NCBI GenBank assembly: GCA_028821635.1
Contig: JAPPDO010000303.1
Coordinates: forward strand, 1-7,546
DNA from: Ekhidna sp.
GTDB taxonomy: Bacteria > Bacteroidota > Bacteroidia > Cytophagales > Cyclobacteriaceae
DNA length: 7,546 nt
Reading direction: 5' to 3'
Position numbers and translations under genes: made by a program. Below are positions 1 to 7,388 of the stretch, piece by piece (the first letter of the stretch is position 1; each line of letters opens with the position of its first letter). The notes below the pieces were generated by a model, which was not told where the DNA came from, did no database searches, and saw only the letters and a program-made list of their open reading frames with translations.

Positions 1-3000
1 AAGTAATCCTACTGGTCCCGGGTAGTATTCATATCTGTAATCCATTAGCTTGCCATAACTTTTAAAATAATAGTCAAGCATCTTAGAGTTTAAAACTGCA
101 ACCAGATAATGTAAGTCTATTTTGTGTGTCCACTCTTCGTTAAGCTTAACTATTGTGGTATCAGCACTAGAATAAGTGCCTTTTGTGTCAATAGCGAATG
201 TATTTTTTGGGGCTTTGAAGCGACAGATGATTTTTGGACTATCAAATAACTCATTGGTTCTTGACCATTGTAAATCAAACCAACGGATAACACCATTTCT
301 AACTTCTCTACGATTTTTAAGTTCATGTTTAAAATTTAGAAGGTGCTTTTTTAATTGAGGAAATTTGTCCAAGTCATCAATATCATTGCTGTAAACGAGT
401 TCTCGTTCTTTCACTGGTACAATGGCAAACTGTTGAATGTCACCAACTTTAACCCATTCCTTGACTAAATGCTTTGGCATATAATCAAATGTTCCTTTAG
501 CGTCAACGAAAGCTTTATCCTTTCCTGTTACGATACCCTGCTTACATTCAGCAATAGACTCCAATGAATGACCTTTGGATTTAATTTTGAGTAATAGTTT
601 AGATTCAATTTGATTTCTTAAAATCCAAGATTTTTTGCCCATCAATGATTCATTTGCAACTTCTATATTGGTGTAATTCTCTAAATCTACCTCAGTAATT
701 TTCTTTGAATCAATGGACCTGTAGGGGAAGGTGGTTTTCTTTTGTGGGATTGAATTGACCAATGATAAAATCGCTGTCTTAATACCAACACCATCAAAAA
801 TTGTCCCGTTCTTGAAGTCAACTATTTCTGTCAAAGTTACAGAACTTGAGATGTAATTTCTGAGCTTCTCTGCAAACTCGGCTTCAATCCAATAGCGTGA
901 AGTAATATTTGAAAAAATACCCTTCTCCTTCAAAATCTCCATGCCATGATAAAAGAAGAAATAGTAAATGTCACTTTTACCGTCATAGATTTTTTGGTAT
1001 CTATTTGAAAGGTAGCTTTTTGTGAGAGAATTATACATTTTAAAATTGATATAAGGCGGATTGCCGATGACCACATCGAAGCCAACAAAGTCGCCGTCGT
1101 CATTCAGCACTTCGGGGAACTCAAACCGCCACTCAAATGCATGGTTATAGATGGGGTTGTCTTTGAGTGCGGCTAATTGCTGGGTATATTTTTCAATGTC
1201 TTCTTCAAGGTCGGCTATCTTTTCCTTTCGCTTTTTTTGATGTTTCTCACTCCCATATTCGGCTTCGGGCTCAAACAGCATCATGCCTGTACCAAACCGG
1301 CTGCGGCCGGTAAGGCTAAAGAGCTCTTCTCCCAGTTTATCCAGCTTTTTTTGAATGGGATGATTCTTTGATATCTCGCTGCGGAAGTCGCCTTTAATGT
1401 CATTTATCAAGCGTTCCATTTCGTACTTCTCTTCCTTGCTTTGTGCGTTTCGGTAGGTGTCCACTGCAACCCGATAGCCGTCAATCGTCCATTTACTTTT
1501 TCTCAAGGCTTGTCTGAGGTCGGCATCAATAGGAAAACGACTTACTAATGAGTTCCCGCATTTTATGTTGATATCAATGTTGGGAAGGGTTTCGAGTTCG
1601 GCGGCATTTTTGTAATAGGCATTTTTCAACAGTTCAATCCACAAGCGCAGCCGACAGATTTTTACGGAATTGGTGTTGATGTCCACCCCGAAGAGGCAGT
1701 TTTCGATGATGGTTTGCTTTTCGTGGAAGAGCGTTTCCTGTACTCGTTGAGCCTCTTCGCTGCCCACCTTATATTCAAACAACTCTCCGTCCTCATCCGT
1801 AACCACCAGCTCATCACTGACCACCTCTGCGTGGTATTCTTTGAGTCGCCTGCCGTTGCGGTCCTGTAGGATTTTCAAGTCGTTTTTAACGGCAATTATT
1901 TCATTGAGTGCCGAGACAAGAAAATGACCTGAGCCCACCGCAGGGTCACAAATTTTCAGACTGTTTACAATTTCATTGGCTTCCTTTCGGTCTTCTATCC
2001 TGTCGTAGAGATCATCAAGGTCTTCGCACTTCCAGTCTTTCGTTTCATTGAATTTCTGTACAACCGCTTTACGGATGGTCTCCCTGCACATATACATGGT
2101 GATGAGGCCGGGAGTGAAAAACGAACCTTCTTTGTAGCCATTGATTTTCTCAAAGATCAATCCAAGCACGGAAGCGTTAATCAGCGTTTTGTTCTCCTCC
2201 TGAATATCTTCCGAGCCTTCACTGCTGAAATCGTAAGCATTGAGGAATTCAAAAAGATACTCAAGTGTGCTGAGTTCGCCTGTTCTTTTTTTGCCTCGCT
2301 GGTCTCTCAGCACCGTTTGTGATAAAATGGGGATCATTTTATTGTTTCTCAGGTTACTGATAAAAAGCGTGTCCTGCTCAATATGGGTCGGCTCAAACAG
2401 AGAAGAATTCAGATAAGGCACTTTGGCAAAGTCTTCTACATCTTCGTTTCGTTCGTTATGTTTTATGGCCAAAACCTGAAAAAATAAGCTGTTCAGGTCG
2501 CCATAGCTTTTAATCTTACTAAGATTAAGAAACGAATATGAACTATCGCTTTTGTGATAGGTGATGAGTTGGGCCTCCAGCAGTTTGAGAAACAAAATAC
2601 GATTGATCCAAGTAATGGAAAGTTCAAGGGCAATGTTAAATAGTTGGTCTTCTTTTGTCTCACCGTATTGTTCAAGGTTCTCCATCCGGTGGATTTTCTT
2701 CAATGGCTCCAGTTGGATGATGGCATCTTCAAGCAAGGTTCCTGAGTGTCTTTCGTTCGGTTTGTTTCGCTCAATTAGTTTTTTACTTTTCCTTTTCGTT
2801 TCGGTCAAACCGATGATGTGCAACAACTCACTGTAAAATCCCTTATCAAGGCTATTGCTGTCATTCCTGAAAGGGAGTTTTAAGAGATGTTCGGGCGATA
2901 GTAACTTGAAAAGAGCAATCAGTCTGTCATCGCGGTACGCCGCCCGTTCGCTTTTATCATTGCCTCGAAGCGGCTCTTCGTAATCACGCAGATCAAAATG

Positions 3001-3600
3001 AGTGAACTCAATAGTGCCGTCAGGCCGGTCAATAAATGGGGCAGCGATTTCGTTGTAAAAAAAATCAGTTTTCTTACTTGTCAGTCTGCCAGCCTCAAAG
3101 TCTTCAAATTGTTTGACGAAATCGCTATTTCCAGCGAAATTCTTCTCAAATACTTTCACATCAAATATGAACCAATCATAAATATTGGTAACAATCAGGT
3201 GCTTGATTTCAAGATTGTTTTGCGTGATCCTTTCCCGTAAATAATAAAGCACCAATTCATGGAAAGCTTTTACATTCAGTTTGTCAGTAGTAACCATTTC
3301 ACTTTTGCTAGTCGGTTTCTTTGCTTCAATGATTACTCCAACCGTGCTTTTTGCCTCCCCGTTATGAATTACAAGATCATTTCTTCCTTTGGGGTTAATA
3401 AAGTGTTTCGGGTCATAATAGGTTTTTTTAAGAAAGTCTCTGACAAGGTTTTTATGAAATTCTTCGGTTTCTGTGTCATTTATTCTGTCAAGCAGATCAA
3501 TAAGATTGGTTTTGAAATTTTCGATTTCTGCCCTGTTAGGTTTTACTCTTAAAAAGGCTTTATTAAGGGATTTTCTGGGTTTCAGCTTGATTAAAAACAC
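1..3600 (-). CDS. Type IIG (Eco57I-like) restriction-modification enzyme, C-terminus cut by window edge
   Basis: One open frame of 1200 codons, read triplet by triplet without a stop, runs off the left edge. Residues 1-180 form a PD-(D/E)XK nuclease domain: Asp75 in GRNDLVIHN and Glu92-Ala-Lys94 in GVIIEAKKP. A helical linker follows. The gamma-class adenine methyltransferase shows motif X (GSFFTPGLIT, 492-501), SAM-binding motif I (DPAVGSGHF, 552-560), GVDIN (638-642) and catalytic NPPY (847-850); a Lys/Glu-rich, coiled-coil-like stretch (about 700-810) precedes NPPY. The remainder, including GIVTGKDKAF (1022-1031), should be the target-recognition region. A protein of this type cuts and N6-adenine-methylates the same DNA site from one chain. 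The GTG start follows an in-frame TAA directly, and the family-like KLKPRKSLNKAF begins at residue 6; the first ATG comes only around residue 100. All visible catalytic residues are intact. The recognition sequence cannot be predicted. Confidence 0.93.
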   Translation of the reverse strand, partial: MFLIKLKPRKSLNKAFLRVKPNRAEIENFKTNLIDLLDRINDTETEEFHKNLVRDFLKKTYYDPKHFINPKGRNDLVIHNGEAKSTVGVIIEAKKPTSKSEMVTTDKLNVKAFHELVLYYLRERITQNNLEIKHLIVTNIYDWFIFDVKVFEKNFAGNSDFVKQFEDFEAGRLTSKKTDFFYNEIAAPFIDRPDGTIEFTHFDLRDYEEPLRGNDKSERAAYRDDRLIALFKLLSPEHLLKLPFRNDSNSLDKGFYSELLHIIGLTETKRKSKKLIERNKPNERHSGTLLEDAIIQLEPLKKIHRMENLEQYGETKEDQLFNIALELSITWINRILFLKLLEAQLITYHKSDSSYSFLNLSKIKSYGDLNSLFFQVLAIKHNERNEDVEDFAKVPYLNSSLFEPTHIEQDTLFISNLRNNKMIPILSQTVLRDQRGKKRTGELSTLEYLFEFLNAYDFSSEGSEDIQEENKTLINASVLGLIFEKINGYKEGSFFTPGLITMYMCRETIRKAVVQKFNETKDWKCEDLDDLYDRIEDRKEANEIVNSLKICDPAVGSGHFLVSALNEIIAVKNDLKILQDRNGRRLKEYHAEVVSDELVVTDEDGELFEYKVGSEEAQRVQETLFHEKQTIIENCLFGVDINTNSVKICRLRLWIELLKNAYYKNAAELETLPNIDINIKCGNSLVSRFPIDADLRQALRKSKWTIDGYRVAVDTYRNAQSKEEKYEMERLINDIKGDFRSEISKNHPIQKKLDKLGEELFSLTGRSRFGTGMMLFEPEAEYGSEKHQKKRKEKIADLEEDIEKYTQQLAALKDNPIYNHAFEWRFEFPEVLNDDGDFVGFDVVIGNPPYINFKMYNSLTKSYLSNRYQKIYDGKSDIYYFFFYHGMEILKEKGIFSNITSRYWIEAEFAEKLRNYISSSVTLTEIVDFKNGTIFDGVGIKTAILSLVNSIPQKKTTFPYRSIDSKKITEVDLENYTNIEVANESLMGKKSWILRNQIESKLLLKIKSKGHSLESIAECKQGIVTGKDKAFVDAKGTFDYMPKHLVKEWVKVGDIQQFAIVPVKERELVYSNDIDDLDKFPQLKKHLLNFKHELKNRREVRNGVIRWFDLQWSRTNELFDSPKIICRFKAPKNTFAIDTKGTYSSADTTIVKLNEEWTHKIDLHYLVAVLNSKMLDYYFKSYGKLMDYRYEYYPGPVGLL

Positions 3601-3625
3601 TTATTTCAATGATTAAAAGTTCTTT

Positions 3626-3660
3626 CAAATATACCCACTTGGCGTATTACTTGATAACAA
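3626..3660 (-). promoter_or_regulatory. Putative Bacteroidota promoter of the restriction-modification gene
   Basis: On the minus strand TATATTTG (3633-3626) fits the Bacteroidota -7 consensus TAnnTTTG exactly, and TTG (3660-3658) can serve as the -33 element. The 24-base spacing is slightly longer than usual. It would give a leader of roughly 20 bases before the GTG at 3600. It lies between the end of the purN relic and the enzyme gene, so the gene appears to have its own promoter. The call is by consensus only. Confidence 0.4.
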
Positions 3661-3663
3661 TTT

Positions 3664-3848
3664 CTACCGATAAGCCTTTTCATTTTTTATGATATAATGC
3701 CAAATGACTTTTGGGAAATGCTCATATTCCAGTTGATGTATTTTTTTAGCAAGAGAATCGGGGGTATCTTCTCTATCAATTTTGCATCTTGCCTGAAAAG
3801 GACTTATCCTTTATCATATTCTTCACTCATTAAATGAATCGTTGTACC
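3664..3848 (-). pseudogene. purN: purN 3'-end relic (phosphoribosylglycinamide formyltransferase), frameshifted
   Basis: The minus strand encodes GTTIHLMSEEYDKG (3848-3807) and, after a one-base loss near 3807-3809, ISPFQARCKIDREDTPDSLA (from 3807) followed by KKIHQLEYEHFPKVIWHYI, ending at TAG 3666-3664. This matches the conserved C-terminal third of PurN: the T-(V/I)-H-x-V-x-EEYDxG block, then the Q-A-x-(C/V)-x-V/I-x-x-x-DTP and LEYxxFPKVI blocks. PurN uses 10-formyl-THF to formylate GAR in purine synthesis. Only about 60 of roughly 190 codons remain, without the N-terminal half and its formyl-folate site, and the frame is broken, so it cannot be functional. Its upstream end fuses to an unrelated secreted-protein start. 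The family call rests on remembered family pattern, not on a search. Confidence 0.75.
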
Positions 3849-3959
3849 AATCAATGGTTCGTTTTGTTTATCTATAACATATCCCTTTATCAGTCTTTGA
3901 CCATATCCTTGCAGGATAAATGCATTTAGGATAATTAAAATAAGTAGTTATTTTTTCAT
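3837..3959 (-). pseudogene. 5'-end relic of a secreted protein with carboxypeptidase-regulatory-like domain
   Basis: On the minus strand an ATG (3959-3957) begins MKK, then TAA (3950-3948), then LLILIILNAFILQGYGQ and RLIKGYVIDKQNEPLIGTT. Reading through the stop gives a textbook signal peptide (Lys-Lys, hydrophobic core, small residue plus Gln at the cleavage site). It is followed by the first strands of a carboxypeptidase-regulatory-like beta sandwich (IKGxVxDxxxEPLIGxx), as found at the start of Bacteroidota TonB-dependent receptors and related outer-membrane proteins. A single change TTA to TAA at codon 4 explains the stop. After about 40 codons the sequence turns into the purN relic; the junction lies within the codons for G-T-T-I (3848-3837), which fit both families. 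Confidence 0.68.
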
Positions 3960-4118
3960 ATTTAAATGATTTTAATAATAAAGTAAATAGTTAATTACAG
4001 CGGATGTAAATCCTGCTACAGCAAGATTACCTGAACAAAATATCAAGGTCTATTTTTCCTGTTACTGTATTTATTATTAATAATTCCTAATTTTAAAACA
4101 GGTATTAACTGCAATTTT
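3960..4118. other. AT-rich intergenic stretch without a supported feature
   Basis: This stretch separates the relic start at 3959 (minus) from the broken gene at 4119 (plus), so it should once have held two divergent promoters. I see no exact TAnnTTTG box on the plus strand and no convincing hairpin. A short open peptide on the minus strand (about 3965-4050) is too short to assign. Confidence 0.5.
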
Positions 4119-5386
4119 ATGGAGACTAAATCATTGCTACTTGCACACTATGTTTTTACCTGCCTCGACAAAAGGGTATTGAGTACTTTTTATCGGAAGG
4201 ACCCCGAAAGAAGAAAATTGAAGAGTTTTCAAGTTTATGGCTTTGGAAACTACGATAGAGCCGCTCCCTCACTTAAACAAGAGCTGGAAAAGGTGGCAGG
4301 GTTCTATGTCAACGGTAAGTATTTGTACAATAAAATCAGAGATTCAGAAAAGGGGGCTTCCTTCATAAAATTAAACAAGGAGTATAAATTTCTACTTCTC
4401 AACTATTTAGGACACGAAAACTTGAATGATTTTTTGAATGAAAGTGAAATACCTGATTTGGAAAAGGAAAAGCAGCTAAAGATCATAAAAGAAGATGGAC
4501 TTTTTGAAGATGCCTATTTTGTTTCCTATTATCATGGAGTGGATGGCAAGATTATCAAGGGGCAAGTAAAGGTTTATAATAATTGGAAAAGCATTGAATT
4601 TCGCTTTTTTTACAAAATAGATAGCCTTATTCAAATATTTATGTTCATCATGGTCTCATAATAGAAACTAACGGACTCATTCACATTCCATTGAAAATGC
4701 AAATACGCAATAAGCAAAATGAGAGTGGATACATGTCATTTTTTGCTGGAAGAGTGCTGCCCGACAGTCGTCAATTTATGCTTGGAACATAGTCCGGATT
4801 TGATCGGGACGATAAACCGGTGTGTGGGAGAGTGCTTTTACAAATGGAAGAAAATCGTGAAGAGATGATTAAATCATTCAATAAAGAAGAAATTGATCCG
4901 ATTATTTTAAGTACTATAAAGAATCAGCGAATATCGGGATTAAACCTCATCACCAATAAAAAGATTCAACTTGACAAGGATAGCCCCTTCCAATCCCAAT
5001 TATCTAAATATTTTGGTGATAGCACGCTGTTATTCCTAAACAAAGATGAATCACTGATCGACCTTTTGCCCATTAGAATTGAATCAAAACAGTTAGGCAT
5101 CTCATCTCTTTCAGACGATTTAATAGAAAATGACAAAATTTACTTAACCAATAAAGCTCAAATTCTTAATATTCAATTTGAAATAAACGGTATGTTTACT
5201 TACAAATCTATCTCCATTCAAATGAACACAGAGGAAGTTATAGATGGGCAGATCAATGGTTTTTTCATTGCAACTAACAAAAAGAATGTATCAGATGGAG
5301 GACAGGTTGTGATGCTAAGCAAAACAGTAAAAGACAGGGCATTGGCAGAAGTAGAGTTAGATAAAATTAATATGAGGTTGATCTAA
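4119..5386 (+). pseudogene. Broken gene for an unrecognised ~420-residue Bacteroidota protein (frameshift plus amber stop)
   Basis: Two open pieces belong to one gene. Piece 1 (4119-4661, ATG start) is charged and mostly helical, with YLYNKIRDSEKG and YKFLLLNYLGHENLNDFL, then a strand-rich part (YFVSYYHGVDGKIIKGQVKV, NWKSIEFRFF). Around 4630-4642 sense coding moves to another frame, as by a one-base loss. It then reads IYVHHGLIIETNGLIHIPLK, ...SFFAGRVLPDSRQFMLGT, TAG (4790-4792), SGFDRDDKPVCGRVLLQMEE and on to TAA at 5384-5386. The frame-2 text between the lesions is clearly protein-like and joins both pieces. The second piece has no good start of its own: its first candidate is a GTG inside KPVCGRV. 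No signal peptide or membrane segment is seen. I do not recognise the family. The position next to a restriction enzyme hints at an accessory function, but this is inference only. Confidence 0.72.
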
Positions 5387-5456
5387 GTTTTCCTTACAGT
5401 ATAAAAATTTTTTAGTTAATAGATTGAATTTTCGAGATGTTGATATATAATGAACG

Positions 5457-5876
5457 ATGGCCAAAAAATCAGAGGATGAGGATGCAATCCTGAGATTCCA
5501 TGAGGACACTGAAACATAAGAAAATTAGATTATTTATGCAAAAGTCTTGATATCATTCGTTACAGTGATAGTCCCCATGCGGATGTCTGTGGCATTGGGA
5601 TTTGCCATTTCATTCTTCTTGAGTGAGTACTATCAGGAGATTTCCGATAGAAAGATTTTACAGTTTTATTATTTAATATTCGGTTCATAATTTTATTATT
5701 TAAGAATTAAATCAATATTTCAACTTTAGTCATTTCCAGTCTTTGGTAGGATGGCATCACCCTATGGAATGCTAATTTTGGTAGTAGGATTCATGCTTAC
5801 TTTTTGGATAACTGAGAGAGCTATGGGACGTATGGGGGGAGCCATTAAAAATAGCAAGAACTTTAGGAAAATTTAA
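5457..5876 (+). pseudogene. Decayed small membrane-protein gene, four in-frame stops
   Basis: A single frame starting at ATG 5457 reads MAKKSEDEDAILRFHEDTET, TAA (5517), EN, TAG (5526), IIYAKVLISFVTVIVP, MRMSVALGFAISFFLSEYYQ, EISDRKILQFYYLIFGS, TAA (5688), FYYLRIKSIFQL, TAG (5727), SFPVFGRMASPYGMLILVVG, FMLTFWITERAMGRMGGAIK and ends at TAA 5874. All sense parts share one frame and give an acidic N-terminus, two or three hydrophobic spans and a basic tail, which is unlikely by chance. The first two stops would become Gln (CAA, CAG) by one C-to-T reversal each. The middle AT-rich part (5664-5729) may be an insertion or duplication, since it contains a 13-base direct repeat. No family is recognised. 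The alternative is unrelated short frames that happen to be in register. Confidence 0.5.
5664..5703. repeat. 13-base direct repeat inside the decayed membrane gene
   Basis: TTTTATTATTTAA occurs at 5664-5676 and again at 5691-5703, an offset of 27 bases (nine codons). The rest of the two 27-base units does not match, so this is an old or partial duplication or simple AT-rich similarity. The two copies surround the third in-frame stop. Confidence 0.6.
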
Positions 5877-5894
5877 ATCTTCCCAAAAATTTAT

Positions 5895-6020
5895 CTAATA
5901 CCACTCAAGAGTTTTAGTAAATGCTGCTGTCATCCTTTTAGACTCCTTTTCAACCGTATCTGTGAAATAAACTGACGGATTGGTTATCCGAATAGGTTTT
6001 GAGATTAACCACAGAAAGTT
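5895..6020 (-). other. 41-codon open tail downstream of the dehydrogenase, possible gene relic
   Basis: Directly after the dehydrogenase stop (6023-6021), the same minus frame stays open for 41 codons to TAG at 5897-5895. Its end reads PSVYFTDTVEKESKRM and TAAFTKTLEWY, a composition typical of a real protein end. There is no start codon context, and I recognise no family. It may be the 3' end of a deleted gene, or chance. Confidence 0.25.
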
Positions 6021-7094
6021 TTAAACTAAAAATACATCTAATTTTCTGCCAAGTACTGTTAAATCATCAGCCACCGACTTCAATAGGTCAATACCATTTT
6101 TTAACCCTTCCTCAGTCATCTCTCTCTCCGGATCTCCGGGAATTAATACCCTCTCAGCACCCTCAATGGTTTCGGACTGCCTAAACCGTTTAATCCAGTT
6201 GTCCATATGATTTTTAAACTCATTTCCATCTCTAAATGCGTCAATTCGTATGGCTCCGAAGAAGTGACCCAGCCCCTCACCTACCGGATTGGATGCCGGA
6301 TCAATAAATGCAACGAAAGGAGGCACCCAAGGCCCGTAATTAGCCCCTGAGAGAACCGCAGACAGAATATCAACAACAGCCCCAAGGCCATAACCTTTGT
6401 GTGAGCCATGCGCTCGGTCGCCTCCCAGTGGCCGCATGGAGCCGCCGTTAATCAGACTTTTTGTGTCGGTAGTGATATTGCCGGCTTTGTCCTGAAGCCA
6501 TCCGGGCAGTGCACCCTGTCCCTTTCGCTGAAGGACTTCCAGTTTCCCATTAGCAACAGTAGTGGTAGCCATGTCCAGCACAAAGGGAGGCTGATTTCCG
6601 GTGGGAATAGCGATAGCTATTGGGTTAGTACCGAGCAGTCTTTCTTTGGAGAAAGTAGGAGAGACAAGAGGGCTAGCATTCGTCAAAGAGATTCCGATGC
6701 AGTCCTCCTCCAAAGCCATCATCGCATGGTATCCTGCAATTCCATAATGGTTAGAGTTCTTTACTGCCACCCACCCCGATCCGACTTCTTTCGCTTTTTC
6801 AATGGCCAGCCTCATCGCATGAGGTCCTACAACAAGCCCTGATCCTAAATCACCATCTACCACCGCCGTTGATGGGGTTTCATGTGTCGTTTTGATGATT
6901 GGCTTTGAATTGAGGCGGTTCTTTTCTTTTAGCCTGATATAACCGGGCAGCCGAGCGACCCCATGAGAGTCTACCCCTCTAAGATCGGCACTTACTAGAA
7001 CTTCTGCGGCCTGAATTGCTTCGTTTTCAGGACAGCCGATCTTTAAGAAAACTTCTGTTGTAAATCTCTTTAACTCTTCAACTGAAAAAATCAT
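6021..7094 (-). CDS. Ldh_2-family malate/L-lactate-type dehydrogenase (NAD(P)-dependent)
   Basis: Intact 357-residue protein from ATG 7094, the usual length of the Ldh_2 family (YiaK/AllD/sulfolactate and malate dehydrogenases), which reduces 2-oxoacids to 2-hydroxyacids, or the reverse, with NAD(P)(H) in the cytoplasm. Visible motifs, numbered from Met at 7094: RGVDSHG with His44, the position of the proposed proton donor in YiaK; NSNHYGIAGYH (113-123); LLGTNPIA (153-160); DMATTTVANGK (174-184); GSHKGYGL (230-237); and the C-terminal IPGDPERE (318-325). The frame remains open to a TTG at 7202, but those extra 36 residues resemble the middle of a Ppx/GppA phosphatase and not this family, and MIFSVEELKRFTTEVF is the normal family start. 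No strong ribosome-binding site is seen. The exact substrate cannot be told; malate or lactate is a guess from the family. Confidence 0.92.
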   Translation of the reverse strand: MIFSVEELKRFTTEVFLKIGCPENEAIQAAEVLVSADLRGVDSHGVARLPGYIRLKEKNRLNSKPIIKTTHETPSTAVVDGDLGSGLVVGPHAMRLAIEKAKEVGSGWVAVKNSNHYGIAGYHAMMALEEDCIGISLTNASPLVSPTFSKERLLGTNPIAIAIPTGNQPPFVLDMATTTVANGKLEVLQRKGQGALPGWLQDKAGNITTDTKSLINGGSMRPLGGDRAHGSHKGYGLGAVVDILSAVLSGANYGPWVPPFVAFIDPASNPVGEGLGHFFGAIRIDAFRDGNEFKNHMDNWIKRFRQSETIEGAERVLIPGDPEREMTEEGLKNGIDLLKSVADDLTVLGRKLDVFLV

Positions 7095-7118
7095 AAATTC
7101 AAAATTTATCTCTCGGTT

Positions 7119-7284
7119 AGCACGGTCCCATGCCTCTGACGTGATCTTATCGTCATTAATTCCTTTCTCCCCAGTTTTCACAGCGGTTCTTTCTCTGTGC
7201 AATATGAGAATAAGAGGTTGCAGATATTTCTGCTATCATAAGATGGAATGTATTTGTTCCTAAATCAATCACCGCTACTTTCAT
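7119..7284 (-). pseudogene. ppx/gppA phosphatase 5'-end relic, frameshifted
   Basis: On the minus strand ATG at 7284 begins MKVAVIDLGTNTFHLMIAEI, the phosphate-1 ATPase-like motif (DLGTNTFHL) that opens Ppx/GppA exopolyphosphatases and pppGpp phosphatases. It continues SATSYSHI, then shifts frame near 7200-7206 into HRERTAVKTGEKGINDDKIT and SEAWDRA (to 7119), which is the next conserved block of the same family (REKxxVKxGExGI...IxxEA..RA). Removing one base in CATATTGCAC restores SYSHLHRERTAV with family spacing. The gene is then cut off after about 55 of roughly 300 or more codons, a few bases before the dehydrogenase start. It is dead on both counts. An ATG at 7293 is an alternative start. 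Confidence 0.78.
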
Positions 7285-7340
7285 GGAAAGCATAATTTAA
7301 CCGGAAATTTACTGTATGTATCACAAGGAGTAGGTCAGTC

Positions 7341-7372
7341 TTCGGGTGAAGTAATGCTATTTTATATCTTTG
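7341..7372 (+). promoter_or_regulatory. Putative Bacteroidota promoter of the carboxyltransferase gene
   Basis: TATCTTTG at 7365-7372 matches TAnnTTTG exactly; TTCG at 7341-7344, 20 bases upstream, is a near match to the -33 TTTG. Transcription would start around 7378, about ten bases before the ATG at 7389. Confidence 0.5.
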
Positions 7373-7388
7373 GCATTTTCTAAGAAAT

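Noticed and set aside
2493..2675. 60-codon frame on the minus strand
   Set aside because: It is an out-of-frame reading inside the large minus-strand enzyme gene, whose own frame is uninterrupted here.
2561..3552. Open frames of 80-97 codons on the plus strand (2561-2836, 2998-3240, 3259-3552)
   Set aside because: They lie antisense to the intact restriction-modification gene, are rich in Phe/Ser/Leu as expected for antisense shadows, and show no family motif. The same holds for 176-358 and 1177-1371.
3965..4050. Minus-strand peptide GNLAVAGFTSAVINYLLYY as another gene relic
   Set aside because: It is only about 20 codons with no recognisable motif and lies in AT-rich sequence; it cannot be separated from chance.
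4790..5729. Recoding of TAG/TAA as sense codons to rescue the broken plus-strand genes
   Set aside because: The dehydrogenase ends normally at TAA, the purN relic ends at TAG where the family ends, and the neighbouring genes need frameshifts as well, so ordinary decay is simpler.
5976..5990. Small hairpin CGGAT-tggtt-ATCCG as a terminator of the dehydrogenase
   Set aside because: The stem has only five base pairs and on the minus strand no clear T-run follows, so I do not call it.
5999..6842. Plus-strand frames 5999-6184 and 6408-6842
   Set aside because: Both lie almost entirely antisense to the dehydrogenase, which has full family conservation on the minus strand.
7095..7104. TAAATTTTG just before the dehydrogenase ATG as a promoter -7 box
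   Set aside because: It has one base too many for TAnnTTTG and sits only a few bases before the start codon.
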